Shown: one piece after another, positions 54,568-64,000 of the stretch
How the letters are laid out: the number at the start of each line of letters is the position of its first letter
Numbering within the stretch: position 1 is the first letter of the stretch
Assembly (NCBI GenBank): GCA_902800305.1
Contig: CADCDP010000003.1
Coordinates: 62,001-126,000 of the forward strand
Reading direction: 5' to 3'
Length of the DNA stretch: 64,000 nucleotides
Source: an uncultured Bacteroidales bacterium
GTDB taxonomy: Bacteria > Bacteroidota > Bacteroidia > Bacteroidales > Bacteroidaceae
Position numbers and translations under genes: made by a program
Notes under the pieces: model-generated
Databases searched by the model: none
Told to the model about the DNA's origin: nothing
What the model saw: the letters and a program-made list of their open reading frames with translations, nothing else

Positions 54568-54676
54568 AAAGGTAAAAGTGAAAAGTGAAAAATTTGCTAC
54601 CGCAGCTGTTTGCCACCTGTTGACGTACAAGTGCGGTAGCAAATTTTTCACTTTTCATTTTTCACTTTTACCTTTT
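54568..54676. repeat. Long inverted repeat between convergent DUF4250 and tamB genes
   Basis: Arms 54568-54605 and 54633-54676 pair over about 35 bp, with TTTGCTACCGCA against TGCGGTAGCAAA nearest the loop and AAAGTGAAAA-type outer parts. It includes the last seven codons of the minus-strand tamB-like gene. T-rich and A-rich outer arms could serve as a two-way terminator. Confidence 0.75.
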
Positions 54677-57600
54677 CTCCTCAATCGCTTACGTATCGTC
54701 TCGAAATCATGTCGCCAAGAAAGTCCAAGTCCTTGGGTATTGAGAGTTGCCTTGGTAAAATAGCGGTCGTTGGTCTGGTTATAGGCTTTTAGATAGAGAG
54801 AGCCTTTGGCATTCATACGCCATTTTACTTCAAAATCGCCAATAAAGTTCGCCTGATTGGTCAAAGCATTGTCGCGGTAACCAAAATTGCCGTTGATGAG
54901 CAACCGTTCGTTAAACAATCTACCTTCCAAAATACCTTCTACATCAAGGTCATCCCAGCCCTTCTCGCCAGTAGTGAGTGATGAGCCAAAGTTCCAATTA
55001 CCATTGTTGCCAATTACGTTGCTCAGCATCTGATTGATTTGTCCGCTCAAAGTGGAAGACAAGAGGGAATTGACGGCTTGACTGGAGTTGTCACCACCGT
55101 TGGCACGAGCATATTCGTTGGGATAGAAACGTCCAAGCCCCAACAAGTAAATCATCTGTGTGTTCATCTCTTCCTCGGAGTTAATCATGGAACGCACTAA
55201 CTGACGCACTTCCTCGTTCACATTGGGAATGTCCATGTCGAACTTGAAGTCCATATTACCCAGCTTTCCCGTAATGTCAAGGATACAGATGACCCTCACT
55301 TTGTTATTCTGCGAAAAAGCCGTCGTATTGGTCAAGTCACTAAGTGGAACCGAGGGAATGGTATGATGGCAAATGAGATGAATATTGGCATCAAAGGGGT
55401 TGCCGTTGAACTCGACCATAGAACCCGACTGCAAGGCAAGGTCACGGAAAATGATGTCCTGTAAATAAAGACGATAGGAACCAGAAGCAATATTATAATT
55501 ACCGAATAACTGGAAAGAACCTTTGTTATACCATTTGGCCGTGAGCTGAGCATGGCCAAAGGTACTCATATAACCACCATCTTCGATATTGTCCATTCGA
55601 AGCTTCACTTCACAGGCTGGAGTTAGGTTGATGTCGAAATTGATGAAGATATCGCTGTCATAGTTTTTCTTGGCAGCTTTCACAATGGCCAACGAATCCT
55701 TTTGTACTGGTTTCGTTTCCCATTCGTCCTCAGGAGGAAGACTCACCCTCCGAGGATGAATCGTCAGCAACGAATCCCTGTCGCGAAATTCAATGAAAGA
55801 ACTTCCCGTGATAGCATCTGGCGTAGCAGCGTCGTAGGCAAAAACGGAACCACGAGTTGGGGTGACCGAAGCGTTCACATAGAGCGGATGGCCGTCGCTA
55901 CCATCGATGGTCAAATCGCCATCGGCAAAGACCGTGGCAAGAAACTTGTCGCTATTGAACTCTGTCTCGTCGTATGCTAAAAGCTCATGTAAATCGGCCT
56001 TGAAACGGTAAACAAAGTTCTTCATGTTGCGATGCGTCACTTGCCCATTGATGGTCGAACGGTGACCGAATCTATCGTAGATGCTTATATCTTTGAAATC
56101 GAAAAGATAAGGGCGCATGTGTAGCGTATCTCCTTCAATGTGATAAGGTACATTGGTCGCACGTAGCCGTAAATTCATGTTGGGTACAGCATCACCTATG
56201 ATATTCACATTATTGAGTGGACCAATGATGCTGATAGGCCCTGTGACATAGCCCGACACTTCTTTAAACACACCACCCAAAAAACCGTGCATGAAAGCAG
56301 CATTCGTGTTATGCGTGTCCACATTGATACGCATATCATTCTTGGCAGGAGAAATCCAACCATCCACCGTGGTAATGCCTGTTATCTTTTTATTACGCCC
56401 AGTCAAGCCATCAGGCACTTCATAGAGGTCAACGATACGCCCTTCCACTGCAATACCTTCCACTTCCTTATCCCAATGTGCCGTAATGTTAGCATCGCCA
56501 ATAGCCCCCTCCTGCACCGAAAGGTCTTCAACAAACAGATTGGCACGAAGTTCTGGCACTCCCCCACCCAATACATTATTCACGACAGCTTGTCCAGAAG
56601 CTTTTCCTGCAAATCGGACAGCATCGAAATCGACCAAAGAAATGAGGTACTTGATTTCCAAATTGTTGAGTGTCACCACCAAAAAATCATTAGGGGAGCT
56701 GGTAGCACGTCCGTCGATAGACAGAAAACTATTCGTATTGTCATTGGCAAACTTCACGTTATGACACTCTATATTTTTCTTAAAGAGCGAGATACATGAT
56801 GGCGAAATAGTCCATGTTGTATCGTTGATAACGGCATTCGACTTGCGTAACACGATGTCGGTCTTCATGTTACCCAATGAATCACGAAACTGTATGTTGG
56901 GAAGTAATTGCAGGATAATATGGTTGCGCCCGTCCATATTCAGATAAAGGTCACTACTGATGGTGTTGTCATGCACATCAGCCGTCACATCCAGTTTAGT
57001 GGTAGATGCAGGAACATCCTCATCATCACTATCTTGGAAAGTGGAAGCCAAAGCATGTACATTCATATTATCAGCTGTGGCATTGCAGGTCAGCGCTATA
57101 TCGTCATATTGCTTACCACTGTAGGTGACGCATGGGGCAGACAATTGAAAAGCCATCTCCCGTTGCCCAGCATGAACATCTCCCCAAATCCGTACAGGCT
57201 TATCCAGCGAAAAATCCACATCCGTAAAATGATGAAAAATCGGAGCATCTGCCAGTGTGACATGATAAGTGAAATCTGCGGTGGTTGTCTCTGTCGGCTG
57301 GACAAGGATGGGCAAATGATGAGCGATTTGGTTGGTGAAGCTCTTGACGAGTTCGGAGAGTCCCACACTGCCTTGTATGTCAGCAGAAAGGACTTCACTA
57401 CCAAGGGTATATAGGCTCTTTCCCTCACCCTGATTTTCCGCATGGAAATCCAGGCGTTCCATCGAATAGCTGTCATTAGGCGTTGTCAGACAGAGGTCAC
57501 GAATAGAGGCATCGCCCTCAAGATGTTCCCAATCGTTGCCATGCAGATTGGCTGAAACTGCCAATGTCAAGTTTTCGTCAGCATATTGATCGGTGAGTTT

Positions 57601-59139
57601 CAAGTGATGAGGAACGAATCTTTCGAGCAAAAGATTCAACAAAAGATTTTTCGAAGGGGACTCGGTGTAGGAAAAATCAGCGTGAGCCTTCACATTTTCA
57701 TCGTCAATACTGGCTGCACCTTCTATCTGAGCCGAAGTGCTGCGGGCATTGACAGCTATATTCCGATAATTGTAACCATTATAATATATATTGTATATGT
57801 CTCCCGCTATTTTACCTGCTGGAAAAGGACTCTTATCGACAAGATTCATCGTAAGTTCCACGCTAAACGAAGCTGTCCCCCACCGTTCATCCCCTTGCAA
57901 CTGGCCTAAATGAATGCTGTCACCATTCAAAGTGCCTGAAAGAAAGCCATCGGAGCCGTAGGTCACATCGTAAGTCACCTCACCCAAGCCTGTCGATAAA
58001 CTTCCCTTAGAAGCCCAATCACCCTGAGCCGCATAGTCAATCTCGCCGCTATACACTACCTCTTTCAATTCATTCAACGCCTGAGTCAAACTATCCTTTG
58101 GCTGCCCTATAGCAACTATACGCTGAATTTCTTCATTGCCAATACGTAATGTATTGATGGTGGAATGAACACTTCGAGTGCTCTGAACAAGAGGATGGTG
58201 TATTTGAGCCGAAGCATTCAACTGCAGACTTTCATCTTCAGAGGTGATGCTACATTCTTTCAACCTCACCTCCCGTTCATCACCTTCAGCCAAAATATTG
58301 ATGTCTAATGGGTTATCGAATGAAGATAGTTCTTCTTGGAAGAGAGAGAAATCGCTCAAAGTAACGCTTCCACGAATAGGAGAGCCCGTAAAAAGAAAAG
58401 TGCTGTCCGATTCGAAATGTCCATATTCCACATACAACGAATCTGTCGCTATATGAGAATGAAGACACGAAAGATAAAAATCAGTCAGCGTAGCAGATTG
58501 CCGATTGGCCACCAGTTTCAATTGTGTATCTCGAGCTGAAAGTCCTGAATGTAGTTCTTTGGCTTGGAATCGACGCACGGCCACATTCAAGGAATCGTTG
58601 GTGAAACAACGGAGCACAACATCCATTCCACAATTTTTCAGCTGAATGTGATTCACATCCAATGAACCAACCCGTCTCTTTTCGGACTTCACATCGTAGG
58701 TGATATCAGCATGACGCATAATAAAAGAACCAATACTAAGATGTATATCCGAAGGTTCGTCCTGCTTGTCACTCTTGAATGCGTCAATCAGGAACTGGGC
58801 ATTGAGGGGACTTTCTGGAGTACTCTTGTAAAGAACAACTTTCGTACCAAACAACTGAGCCGTACCTATCTCTATTTGCCCCGAAAATAAAGATGCCCAG
58901 TTGATACTAGCCGACACACGGGCTATGCTTGCCATCCGCACGCCCGACGGCTCATAGATTTCCACATCGCTGACCACCAACCGATTCAGCAATCCCAAAT
59001 TGATGCTTCCAATCTCGACTTTCGAATGAAGCTGTTTCGACAATACATGCGCAGCCCCATCTGCCAAGGCTTTCTGCATGGAAGGCAAACTAAACAGCAG
59101 TACGATGGCGGCGTAAAGAGCCACCATCGCACCAACCAC
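54655..59139 (-). CDS. TamB/DUF490 family envelope assembly protein
   Basis: 1494 residues from a GTG start; an ATG four codons on (59127) is equally possible. One N-terminal transmembrane helix (MVALYAAIVLLFSLPSMQ) anchors a very long beta-rich periplasmic region (AsmA-like start SKVEIGSINLGLLNRLVVSDVEIYE). The C-terminal part (about 1100-1480) holds the TamB domain, with LHLxxxNxxxVPLSDLTN-like text and NFGSSLTTGEKGWDDLDVEG. It ends TQGLGLSWRHDFETIRKRLRRKG, close to Bacteroidetes homologs. TamB-type proteins bridge inner and outer membranes and help outer-membrane protein insertion or lipid transport. It lies 36 nt behind ribH. Confidence 0.88.
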   Translation of the reverse strand: MVGAMVALYAAIVLLFSLPSMQKALADGAAHVLSKQLHSKVEIGSINLGLLNRLVVSDVEIYEPSGVRMASIARVSASINWASLFSGQIEIGTAQLFGTKVVLYKSTPESPLNAQFLIDAFKSDKQDEPSDIHLSIGSFIMRHADITYDVKSEKRRVGSLDVNHIQLKNCGMDVVLRCFTNDSLNVAVRRFQAKELHSGLSARDTQLKLVANRQSATLTDFYLSCLHSHIATDSLYVEYGHFESDSTFLFTGSPIRGSVTLSDFSLFQEELSSFDNPLDINILAEGDEREVRLKECSITSEDESLQLNASAQIHHPLVQSTRSVHSTINTLRIGNEEIQRIVAIGQPKDSLTQALNELKEVVYSGEIDYAAQGDWASKGSLSTGLGEVTYDVTYGSDGFLSGTLNGDSIHLGQLQGDERWGTASFSVELTMNLVDKSPFPAGKIAGDIYNIYYNGYNYRNIAVNARSTSAQIEGAASIDDENVKAHADFSYTESPSKNLLLNLLLERFVPHHLKLTDQYADENLTLAVSANLHGNDWEHLEGDASIRDLCLTTPNDSYSMERLDFHAENQGEGKSLYTLGSEVLSADIQGSVGLSELVKSFTNQIAHHLPILVQPTETTTADFTYHVTLADAPIFHHFTDVDFSLDKPVRIWGDVHAGQREMAFQLSAPCVTYSGKQYDDIALTCNATADNMNVHALASTFQDSDDEDVPASTTKLDVTADVHDNTISSDLYLNMDGRNHIILQLLPNIQFRDSLGNMKTDIVLRKSNAVINDTTWTISPSCISLFKKNIECHNVKFANDNTNSFLSIDGRATSSPNDFLVVTLNNLEIKYLISLVDFDAVRFAGKASGQAVVNNVLGGGVPELRANLFVEDLSVQEGAIGDANITAHWDKEVEGIAVEGRIVDLYEVPDGLTGRNKKITGITTVDGWISPAKNDMRINVDTHNTNAAFMHGFLGGVFKEVSGYVTGPISIIGPLNNVNIIGDAVPNMNLRLRATNVPYHIEGDTLHMRPYLFDFKDISIYDRFGHRSTINGQVTHRNMKNFVYRFKADLHELLAYDETEFNSDKFLATVFADGDLTIDGSDGHPLYVNASVTPTRGSVFAYDAATPDAITGSSFIEFRDRDSLLTIHPRRVSLPPEDEWETKPVQKDSLAIVKAAKKNYDSDIFINFDINLTPACEVKLRMDNIEDGGYMSTFGHAQLTAKWYNKGSFQLFGNYNIASGSYRLYLQDIIFRDLALQSGSMVEFNGNPFDANIHLICHHTIPSVPLSDLTNTTAFSQNNKVRVICILDITGKLGNMDFKFDMDIPNVNEEVRQLVRSMINSEEEMNTQMIYLLGLGRFYPNEYARANGGDNSSQAVNSLLSSTLSGQINQMLSNVIGNNGNWNFGSSLTTGEKGWDDLDVEGILEGRLFNERLLINGNFGYRDNALTNQANFIGDFEVKWRMNAKGSLYLKAYNQTNDRYFTKATLNTQGLGLSWRHDFETIRKRLRRKGKSEK

Positions 59140-59175
59140 ATTGACTAATATCTTTTCAAGATTCTTGATATTTCT

Positions 59176-59679
59176 TTACATTTTACATTTACATTTAACA
59201 TTCCGAAGGAAATCAATCATCTTTATAGCGGTTATGGCACATTCATCACCCTTGTTGCCCATTCGTCCTCCAGCCCGATCCTCTGCCTGCTGCATGTCCA
59301 AGGTCGTAATCAACCCATAGATAACAGGCACATCCTGCACCGCATTCAGACGAGCCAAGCCGTATGTCACACCCTGACAAATATAACGGTCGTGAGGTGT
59401 ATCGCCACGAATGACACACCCAATCGCAATCACTGCATCAACCCCCGTCTTCACCATTTGCGATGCTCCATACACCAACTCAAAACTGCCAGGCACCGTC
59501 ATCACCGTAATGTCGTCGGCAGCAACGCCATTCTCCATCAGCGTTTGCTTAGCTCCATTCAGCAACGATGCCGTAATGCTCTCATTCCATTCAGCTACCA
59601 CGATGCCCACTTTCATGCCTACAGCATTAGGCACCGTATTGATATCGTAATCGGAGAGGTTGTGATTCTTTGTTGCCAC
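59176..59679 (-). CDS. ribH: 6,7-dimethyl-8-ribityllumazine synthase
   Basis: 167 residues. It joins 5-amino-6-ribitylaminouracil with 3,4-dihydroxy-2-butanone 4-phosphate in riboflavin synthesis. The family blocks are [49 protein letters not shown] (with the catalytic histidine; most relatives read HFDYVC, so HDRYIC is a small variation), and [17 protein letters not shown]. The C-terminus is lysine/cysteine-rich (KCKCKM). Between the TPR gene (3 nt gap) and tamB (36 nt). Confidence 0.95.
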   Translation of the reverse strand: MATKNHNLSDYDINTVPNAVGMKVGIVVAEWNESITASLLNGAKQTLMENGVAADDITVMTVPGSFELVYGASQMVKTGVDAVIAIGCVIRGDTPHDRYICQGVTYGLARLNAVQDVPVIYGLITTLDMQQAEDRAGGRMGNKGDECAITAIKMIDFLRNVKCKCKM

Positions 59680-59682
59680 TTT

Positions 59683-60366
59683 TTACTTCGTTGCCCTTTC
59701 GATGTACTTGTCAATCTCTTGAGAAAGAGGACTACGGAAATACTGCTTCTTGATACGGTTATACAGGTCAAGAGCCTTTTCGTTCTGTCCCATCGACTCA
59801 TAGACCTGACCCGCTTTCAGGAGGAATACAGGACTAACAGCATCATTGTTGGCCTTATCCGCAGCCTTGATGAAAGCATTGATACCCTTCTCATTGTCAC
59901 CCTTCTGTACGTAGAGGTCGCCCAAAGCCGCAATGGCCGATGGAGACACCATGTCGTCATCCTGTGTAGAGAAATCCTCCAAATACTTGATGGCCTCATC
60001 CACCTTGTCGGTCTTTGCGTATGCCAAACCAGCATAAAGCTTAGCAAGGTTAGCAGTCTTCGTTCCGCTAAACTCATCTATCACCTTCAGAAAACCCTTA
60101 CTATTGCCATCACCCTTCAGCGCCTGCTCATATTGCTGCTGAGCAAAAGCAGTCTGAGCCAATGCGATGGCCTTCTGTGCTTCCAGTTCCTTGTCAGCCA
60201 TGTGGTGCTTGTAGATGTAAACACCAGCTACAATCACGATGATTGCTCCCAAAACTGTAGCAATCTTCTTCCAGTTCTTCTCAATAAATGCCTCGCCCTT
60301 GTTCAACTGCACATCCAATGCAATAGGCTCGTCTTTTACTTCTTGTTTCTTTTTGTTTTTTGCCAT
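59683..60366 (-). CDS. Membrane-anchored tetratricopeptide protein (YfgM-like)
   Basis: 227 residues. A lysine-rich cytoplasmic start (MAKNKKKQEVKDE) is followed by one transmembrane helix (about 33-52, KIATVLGAIIVIVAGVYIY) and a periplasmic domain of about four TPR units (ANLAKLYAGLAYAKTDKVDE, SAIAALGDLYVQKGDNEKG, VFLLKAGQVYESMGQNEKA). The layout is that of YfgM/TPR_21 proteins, which act as envelope chaperone partners. It heads the TPR-ribH-tamB operon. Confidence 0.83.
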   Translation of the reverse strand: MAKNKKKQEVKDEPIALDVQLNKGEAFIEKNWKKIATVLGAIIVIVAGVYIYKHHMADKELEAQKAIALAQTAFAQQQYEQALKGDGNSKGFLKVIDEFSGTKTANLAKLYAGLAYAKTDKVDEAIKYLEDFSTQDDDMVSPSAIAALGDLYVQKGDNEKGINAFIKAADKANNDAVSPVFLLKAGQVYESMGQNEKALDLYNRIKKQYFRSPLSQEIDKYIERATK

Positions 60367-60405
60367 AATATATTAAAATTGATGATTCAAAGACTGAAAA
60401 ACGTG

Positions 60406-60413
60406 CAAAATTA
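60406..60413 (-). promoter_or_regulatory. -7 element (TAATTTTG, minus strand) for the TPR-ribH-tamB operon
   Basis: TAnnTTTG on the minus strand, with a predicted start near 60399, 33 nt before the ATG. The -33 region is a poor match. Confidence 0.55.
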
Positions 60414-60506
60414 CAACATTTTCCCCTAACAATAAAGACTTTTTCCAAAAAACTTGAGTTTCGCACCTTCTTTTTCGCCTTATCCCCCCGTAAAGGTTAA
60501 AAGGTT

Positions 60507-60616
60507 TTGTAAAGTTTAAGATTTAGAGTTTAAAGTTTAATGACCATGCGGCTCGTTTGCAAACACCGCGTCAGCCTCTTTAAACTTTAAACTCTAAACC
60601 TTAAACTTTACAAAAG
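60507..60616. repeat. Dispersed palindromic element A, copy 2
   Basis: TTTTGTAAAGTTTAA at the left end is the reverse complement of TTAAACTTTACAAAA at the right end. The core (ATGCGGCTCGTTTGCAAACA and CACCGCGTCAGCC) differs from copy 1 at 10546-10650 by a C/G change and small arm changes. It lies between the end of the second giant gene and the promoter of the TPR operon. Confidence 0.87.
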
Positions 60617-60632
60617 CCCAAAGCTATAACCT

Positions 60633-63600
60633 TTACTTTAGATATTTCAATATCTTGCCAGCCTTGTCCTTCAGAATGTATAGCTGTCCCTTCCGAAGAG
60701 CAGACTTGTCCACCCGAATGCCATTGGGCAGATAGTATTGAATGCCTTCGTCGGTGTCGGCAGCAATGGTATGGATGCCTGTGACTACACCGAGGTCTAT
60801 GACGTAGGGTGCCCATGGCAATCCGACATTGGTGTCACTCTCGAAAGTCAGGCTCTTGTCGATGGTCAGTTCTTGCCCATCCAAGACGGTGCGCAGTTCG
60901 ATGGTCTGTCCACCATCTTCACCCTGCACCATAAGGTAGTAAAGTCCGTTGATGGCTGTAGCGGTAGCGCGACACTCTCCATCAATAAAGGCTCCCACCT
61001 CAGCGGTATCCACCACCTCTGCGCCATCGACGAGTTGAAGCACAATCGACATGTTGTCGGGGTACTGGTTCGCATCAACTGGCGTGAAGATGTAGGAACG
61101 AGTTGACTTCGGGGCTTTTGTGAGACCGCTGCTAACGGTTTCCACATCAGGATAGGTGAAGGTATGGGGGTCTATCACTTGGGTGAAGTACATATAACCC
61201 TTGCCTGGCTCCATCGCTTTCAGATTGCCTTCCCATCCGTAAGGACCATAGATGGCAAAAGCTGTCTTTGACTTCACGTAGTCGCCTTCTACAGCTCCGA
61301 TGCCTCCCAAGGCTTGATGGACATCCAAAGCACGAGCTGGGGTGTAGCCTATCCAGTTCCAACCAAACTTGACGGTGATAGGGGTCTCAGAAGGATGAGC
61401 GTAGTGTCCCTTCACCTCGAAGCGGACGGGTTCGGTGACACAGAGCTTGTACATGTCGCCCACACGAATGGAGGTCAGATTGCCATTGCCCCATCCTGTG
61501 CCGTCGAAGTAGCTGACGCTCGACTTATCTTTCAGCACGTCGCCTTGCACCAATCCGTCGGCACGAAGGTTGTCATCGACAGAGGCGTTAGTGGGCTGCA
61601 CATAGAAGGAGAGCCAATTCCAACCCGCTTCGGCAATGAGGTTTTGCTGTACTTCGTCGGCATTGGTGAAGATGACAGGATAAGCATAGCTACCCTTCAT
61701 GCTGTTTTTCCAGAACACAACTTCTGGTTCCACCTTCATGCCCACGTAGGTGATACCTGTGGAGGCATCCCAGTACTTGAACTGCAAGGGCTTTCCACTG
61801 TGTTCATCGACAGAGCCGCAGATGGTCATGGCAACATAGTAGCTGCCGCGTGACTTCTCTGGTGAACCTACGCCCACACATTCGCCTCCGATGAAGGCTG
61901 CCATGCGGCTATCGGGGTTCTCGCTAACAATACCATCGATGAGCACCTGACCCACCATGTTCATGTGGTCTTCATATTGGCTCAGGTCAACCGTCCAGTC
62001 AGGAGCCTGTCCCTTCACCTTCATCACCACTCTGAGCGGTTCAGAGATGCCGTTGTTGCCCACCAAAGTGAGGGTGACATCGTAGAGTCCCACGGCAACA
62101 GCATCGGCAACATGGAAGCGAAGCACCTGCTGCGACTCTGGAGACAGGTTGCCATCGGTATCATCCATCGAAAGCCATATTGGCAGGTTCTCAACGCTAT
62201 AGAGTTCGGTGGCGTTGCCAATGTTCTGGATGGCCACATCGAAGGTGGCTTCTTCGCCATAGTCCTTGATGACGTTCACAGAGTCTTTCTCCCAAAGGAG
62301 TGTGTTCTGATGCACATACACCTGCCATGTGACAGGAATGGAAGTGTTTCCGTTCTTGTCGAAGATTTTGTTGACGGTGATATCCAATGTTGTCCCTTCA
62401 ATCTCGCTCAGCGAATTGGGTTGCAAAGTAATCACCATCTTGCGGTCAGACACCGTGGCTTGATTGATGATGCTCTGCATCTCGGGTACACTTCGCAATG
62501 GAGGTGCATTGTTGGAGAATGCAGCCAAGTCGTATTGACCGGTCATGCTGCGTGCCTGTATTTGCCCTGGAGCCATGTCCTTGTCAGACGGAGTGTTGAC
62601 GACAACGCCATTGACTTCGGCTGTGGTCTCCATCGGATAGTAAACGCTCAGACCCTGAACGGCTGCGGTGAGGGTATCGATGTTATGGTACATATTGCCC
62701 TTAACCACCTCTGGCTTAACCATTCCTTTCCAGAAACGTATCTCATCGAAGGAACCGCTCATAAACTGATGATACTGAGTCACCATGTCCAAAGGTATCT
62801 CGTAGCCAGCTCCCATGACAAGCGTGGCACTCTCGAAAGGCGGCACTTCACGCTCGGCAAACACTGCCGTGCGCTTGCCATCGATGGAAACGGAGGCAGA
62901 GGCTCCACGCATCACATTAAGGGCGAAGTGATGCCATCCGCTGGTTGGGTCGAAAGCGGCTGGTGCGACTGGCACAAGATGGATGCCATATTCAAACATG
63001 AGCGACCCTGACTCATCGCCGAAGAGTCGCAGGTTGTTGTCGGCATCTGTTCCAGCCTGGAAGACAGTCTTTTCAGCGATAGGTTCATCAGCCTTAAACC
63101 AGAATTCCAGCACATAGCTCTCATTGTTGTCAGTGATAGAAGTAGCGACATCGAGGTCGAGGTGTTGCTCCTTGGAGGCATCGACCGTAGCTGCATAATT
63201 ATCATTGTTAATGCGCCAGTTGGGAGCATTGAGAACAAACGGATGGGCATCGCTGCAGAGGTCACGAGCCTTCGTGCCCTGACCTTCATCCATCGGCCAG
63301 TGTGCCATCAGTCCTGCAGTATAGATGTTCGTGTCGCTATACTTCTCAGCTGCCACTTCGTGTACGTCACGGGTTATGCCATAAATGCGCAAGTCGTGAA
63401 TGTCGGCCTCCAGACCGTCGCCTCCGAGGAAGAGCCGCTTGTCGTCGGCATAGATGACTTGTTCCAAAGTACGAACGTTACCAAAATAGACGTTGATGGT
63501 TTCCGTCTCAGTGCCATGCTGCACAATCACGTTCAGCGCGGTAGATTCTTCGTCGTAGGAGTAAGCCAAATAAGTCCACTCATCCTTCGGAAGGGTCAAC

Positions 63601-64000
63601 TTCGAGGTATTCTCAGAATCACTCGTCTTCACGGTCAGATGACCTTCGCCGTCGATGCCGAACACCAAAGCATTCTCACCTGCACAATGACGGAAGATGG
63701 TTCCACCCTCAGTATATTTCAGCCATAGAGCAACCGTGCTGTTGCCACGCATATAGAGGTCGTTGGCCGTATATGCCGTAGGTTCAGTTCCGCTCAAGTG
63801 CAGACTCACTTCGTGTGTGGTAGGTTGATGATTCACCTTTCCCACCACTTGTACGTTCGAAGCGTTGACATAACCAGGAACGATATCCTCGTTAAATTCC
63901 ACCACCAAATCGTCGCCAGCATGAAGGATGCCGTCGGTGGGCTGCGGTGTGCCGAGAGCTGTGGGGCGACTCATGTCTCTTGTCACCACCATCTCTTCGC
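60633..64000 (-). CDS. Giant secreted surface protein, paralog of the 4047-residue protein (C-terminal part)
   Basis: At least 1121 residues are visible; the frame is open to the window edge, so the start lies outside. The order matches residues from about 2895 to the end of the 4047-residue protein: a junction SRPTALGTPQPTDG matching RRPQLFGTPEPKSG; two LamG/ConA-like domains (about 62-205 and 275-425); a BACON-like region (about 560-700); a module with MAAFIGGECVG; two GWNW segments (AGWNWLSFYV, FGWNWIGYTP); a second module with EVGAFIDGECRA; and a tail GIQYYLPNGIRVD...KGQLYILKDKAGKILKYLK resembling T9SS type A signals. Surface-exposed binding or adhesive material is likely. No lipoprotein gene follows it here. 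Confidence 0.8.
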   Translation of the reverse strand, partial: EEMVVTRDMSRPTALGTPQPTDGILHAGDDLVVEFNEDIVPGYVNASNVQVVGKVNHQPTTHEVSLHLSGTEPTAYTANDLYMRGNSTVALWLKYTEGGTIFRHCAGENALVFGIDGEGHLTVKTSDSENTSKLTLPKDEWTYLAYSYDEESTALNVIVQHGTETETINVYFGNVRTLEQVIYADDKRLFLGGDGLEADIHDLRIYGITRDVHEVAAEKYSDTNIYTAGLMAHWPMDEGQGTKARDLCSDAHPFVLNAPNWRINNDNYAATVDASKEQHLDLDVATSITDNNESYVLEFWFKADEPIAEKTVFQAGTDADNNLRLFGDESGSLMFEYGIHLVPVAPAAFDPTSGWHHFALNVMRGASASVSIDGKRTAVFAEREVPPFESATLVMGAGYEIPLDMVTQYHQFMSGSFDEIRFWKGMVKPEVVKGNMYHNIDTLTAAVQGLSVYYPMETTAEVNGVVVNTPSDKDMAPGQIQARSMTGQYDLAAFSNNAPPLRSVPEMQSIINQATVSDRKMVITLQPNSLSEIEGTTLDITVNKIFDKNGNTSIPVTWQVYVHQNTLLWEKDSVNVIKDYGEEATFDVAIQNIGNATELYSVENLPIWLSMDDTDGNLSPESQQVLRFHVADAVAVGLYDVTLTLVGNNGISEPLRVVMKVKGQAPDWTVDLSQYEDHMNMVGQVLIDGIVSENPDSRMAAFIGGECVGVGSPEKSRGSYYVAMTICGSVDEHSGKPLQFKYWDASTGITYVGMKVEPEVVFWKNSMKGSYAYPVIFTNADEVQQNLIAEAGWNWLSFYVQPTNASVDDNLRADGLVQGDVLKDKSSVSYFDGTGWGNGNLTSIRVGDMYKLCVTEPVRFEVKGHYAHPSETPITVKFGWNWIGYTPARALDVHQALGGIGAVEGDYVKSKTAFAIYGPYGWEGNLKAMEPGKGYMYFTQVIDPHTFTYPDVETVSSGLTKAPKSTRSYIFTPVDANQYPDNMSIVLQLVDGAEVVDTAEVGAFIDGECRATATAINGLYYLMVQGEDGGQTIELRTVLDGQELTIDKSLTFESDTNVGLPWAPYVIDLGVVTGIHTIAADTDEGIQYYLPNGIRVDKSALRKGQLYILKDKAGKILKYLK

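Noticed and set aside
59137..59178. Possible ribH-tamB fusion by stop-codon readthrough
   Set aside because: The ribH stop and the tamB GTG are in the same frame with 12 sense codons between, but a plain operon with separate starts explains this, and fusion of a cytosolic enzyme to a membrane helix makes no sense.

Overview
The window looks like chromosomal DNA of a Prevotella-like member of the Bacteroidales. The signs are the many Bacteroidetes-type promoters (TTTG, then 19-20 nt, then TAnnTTTG), the near absence of Shine-Dalgarno sequences, families such as DUF4421, DUF2975, DUF6057 and DUF4250, a xylan-degrading gene set, and giant secreted proteins with tails resembling T9SS type A signals. 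No tRNA, rRNA, CRISPR array, transposase or phage gene was seen.

Layout. 1-4127: the end of dnaA, a convergent nitroreductase, then an operon of an orphan NrdJ C-terminal-like protein, folB and a sugar-acid-type MFS transporter. 4128-8015: a membrane and regulatory cluster (37-codon ORF, DUF2975 protein, Xre regulator, CPBP protease, SppA) behind a promoter with a palindromic operator-like site. 8016-10672: non-coding repeats, a membrane-anchored AraC regulator and a small membrane protein. 10673-24698: a 4047-residue mosaic secreted protein, a lipoprotein that shares a motif with it, and a DUF4421 outer-membrane protein. 24820-30299: a ZIP transporter, a repeat-rich non-coding block, a truncated methyltransferase next to an AT-rich MBOAT/SGNH acyltransfer pair, a strongly structured RNA-like region, and a three-copy 69-bp tandem repeat in the apparent leader of a small secreted protein.

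30300-36300: a xylan/arabinoxylan locus with GH8, a tandem GH43-CBM6 enzyme and a divergent CE6-like esterase, followed by rubrerythrin. 36408-46969: a minus-strand three-gene operon of giant secreted proteins (beta-helix; EYFWDEDPG repeats/CARDB/LRR/dockerin-like; cohesin-like/Calx-beta/dockerin). 47317-54203: a tightly packed minus-strand operon (MORN protein, IMPase, YhcH, GlgB, DUF6057, MFS). 54381-60366: a DUF4250 protein facing a TPR-RibH-TamB operon. 60633-64000: the 3' end of a second giant protein, paralogous to the C-terminal quarter of the 4047-residue protein.

The most unusual content is the cell-surface material (two giant paralogs, a lipoprotein with the same motif, and an operon carrying both a cohesin-like domain and dockerin-type repeats) and at least four families of palindromic or short dispersed intergenic repeats. 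Some of these repeats run into coding sequence. All functions are inferred from reading the sequence; no database search was possible.
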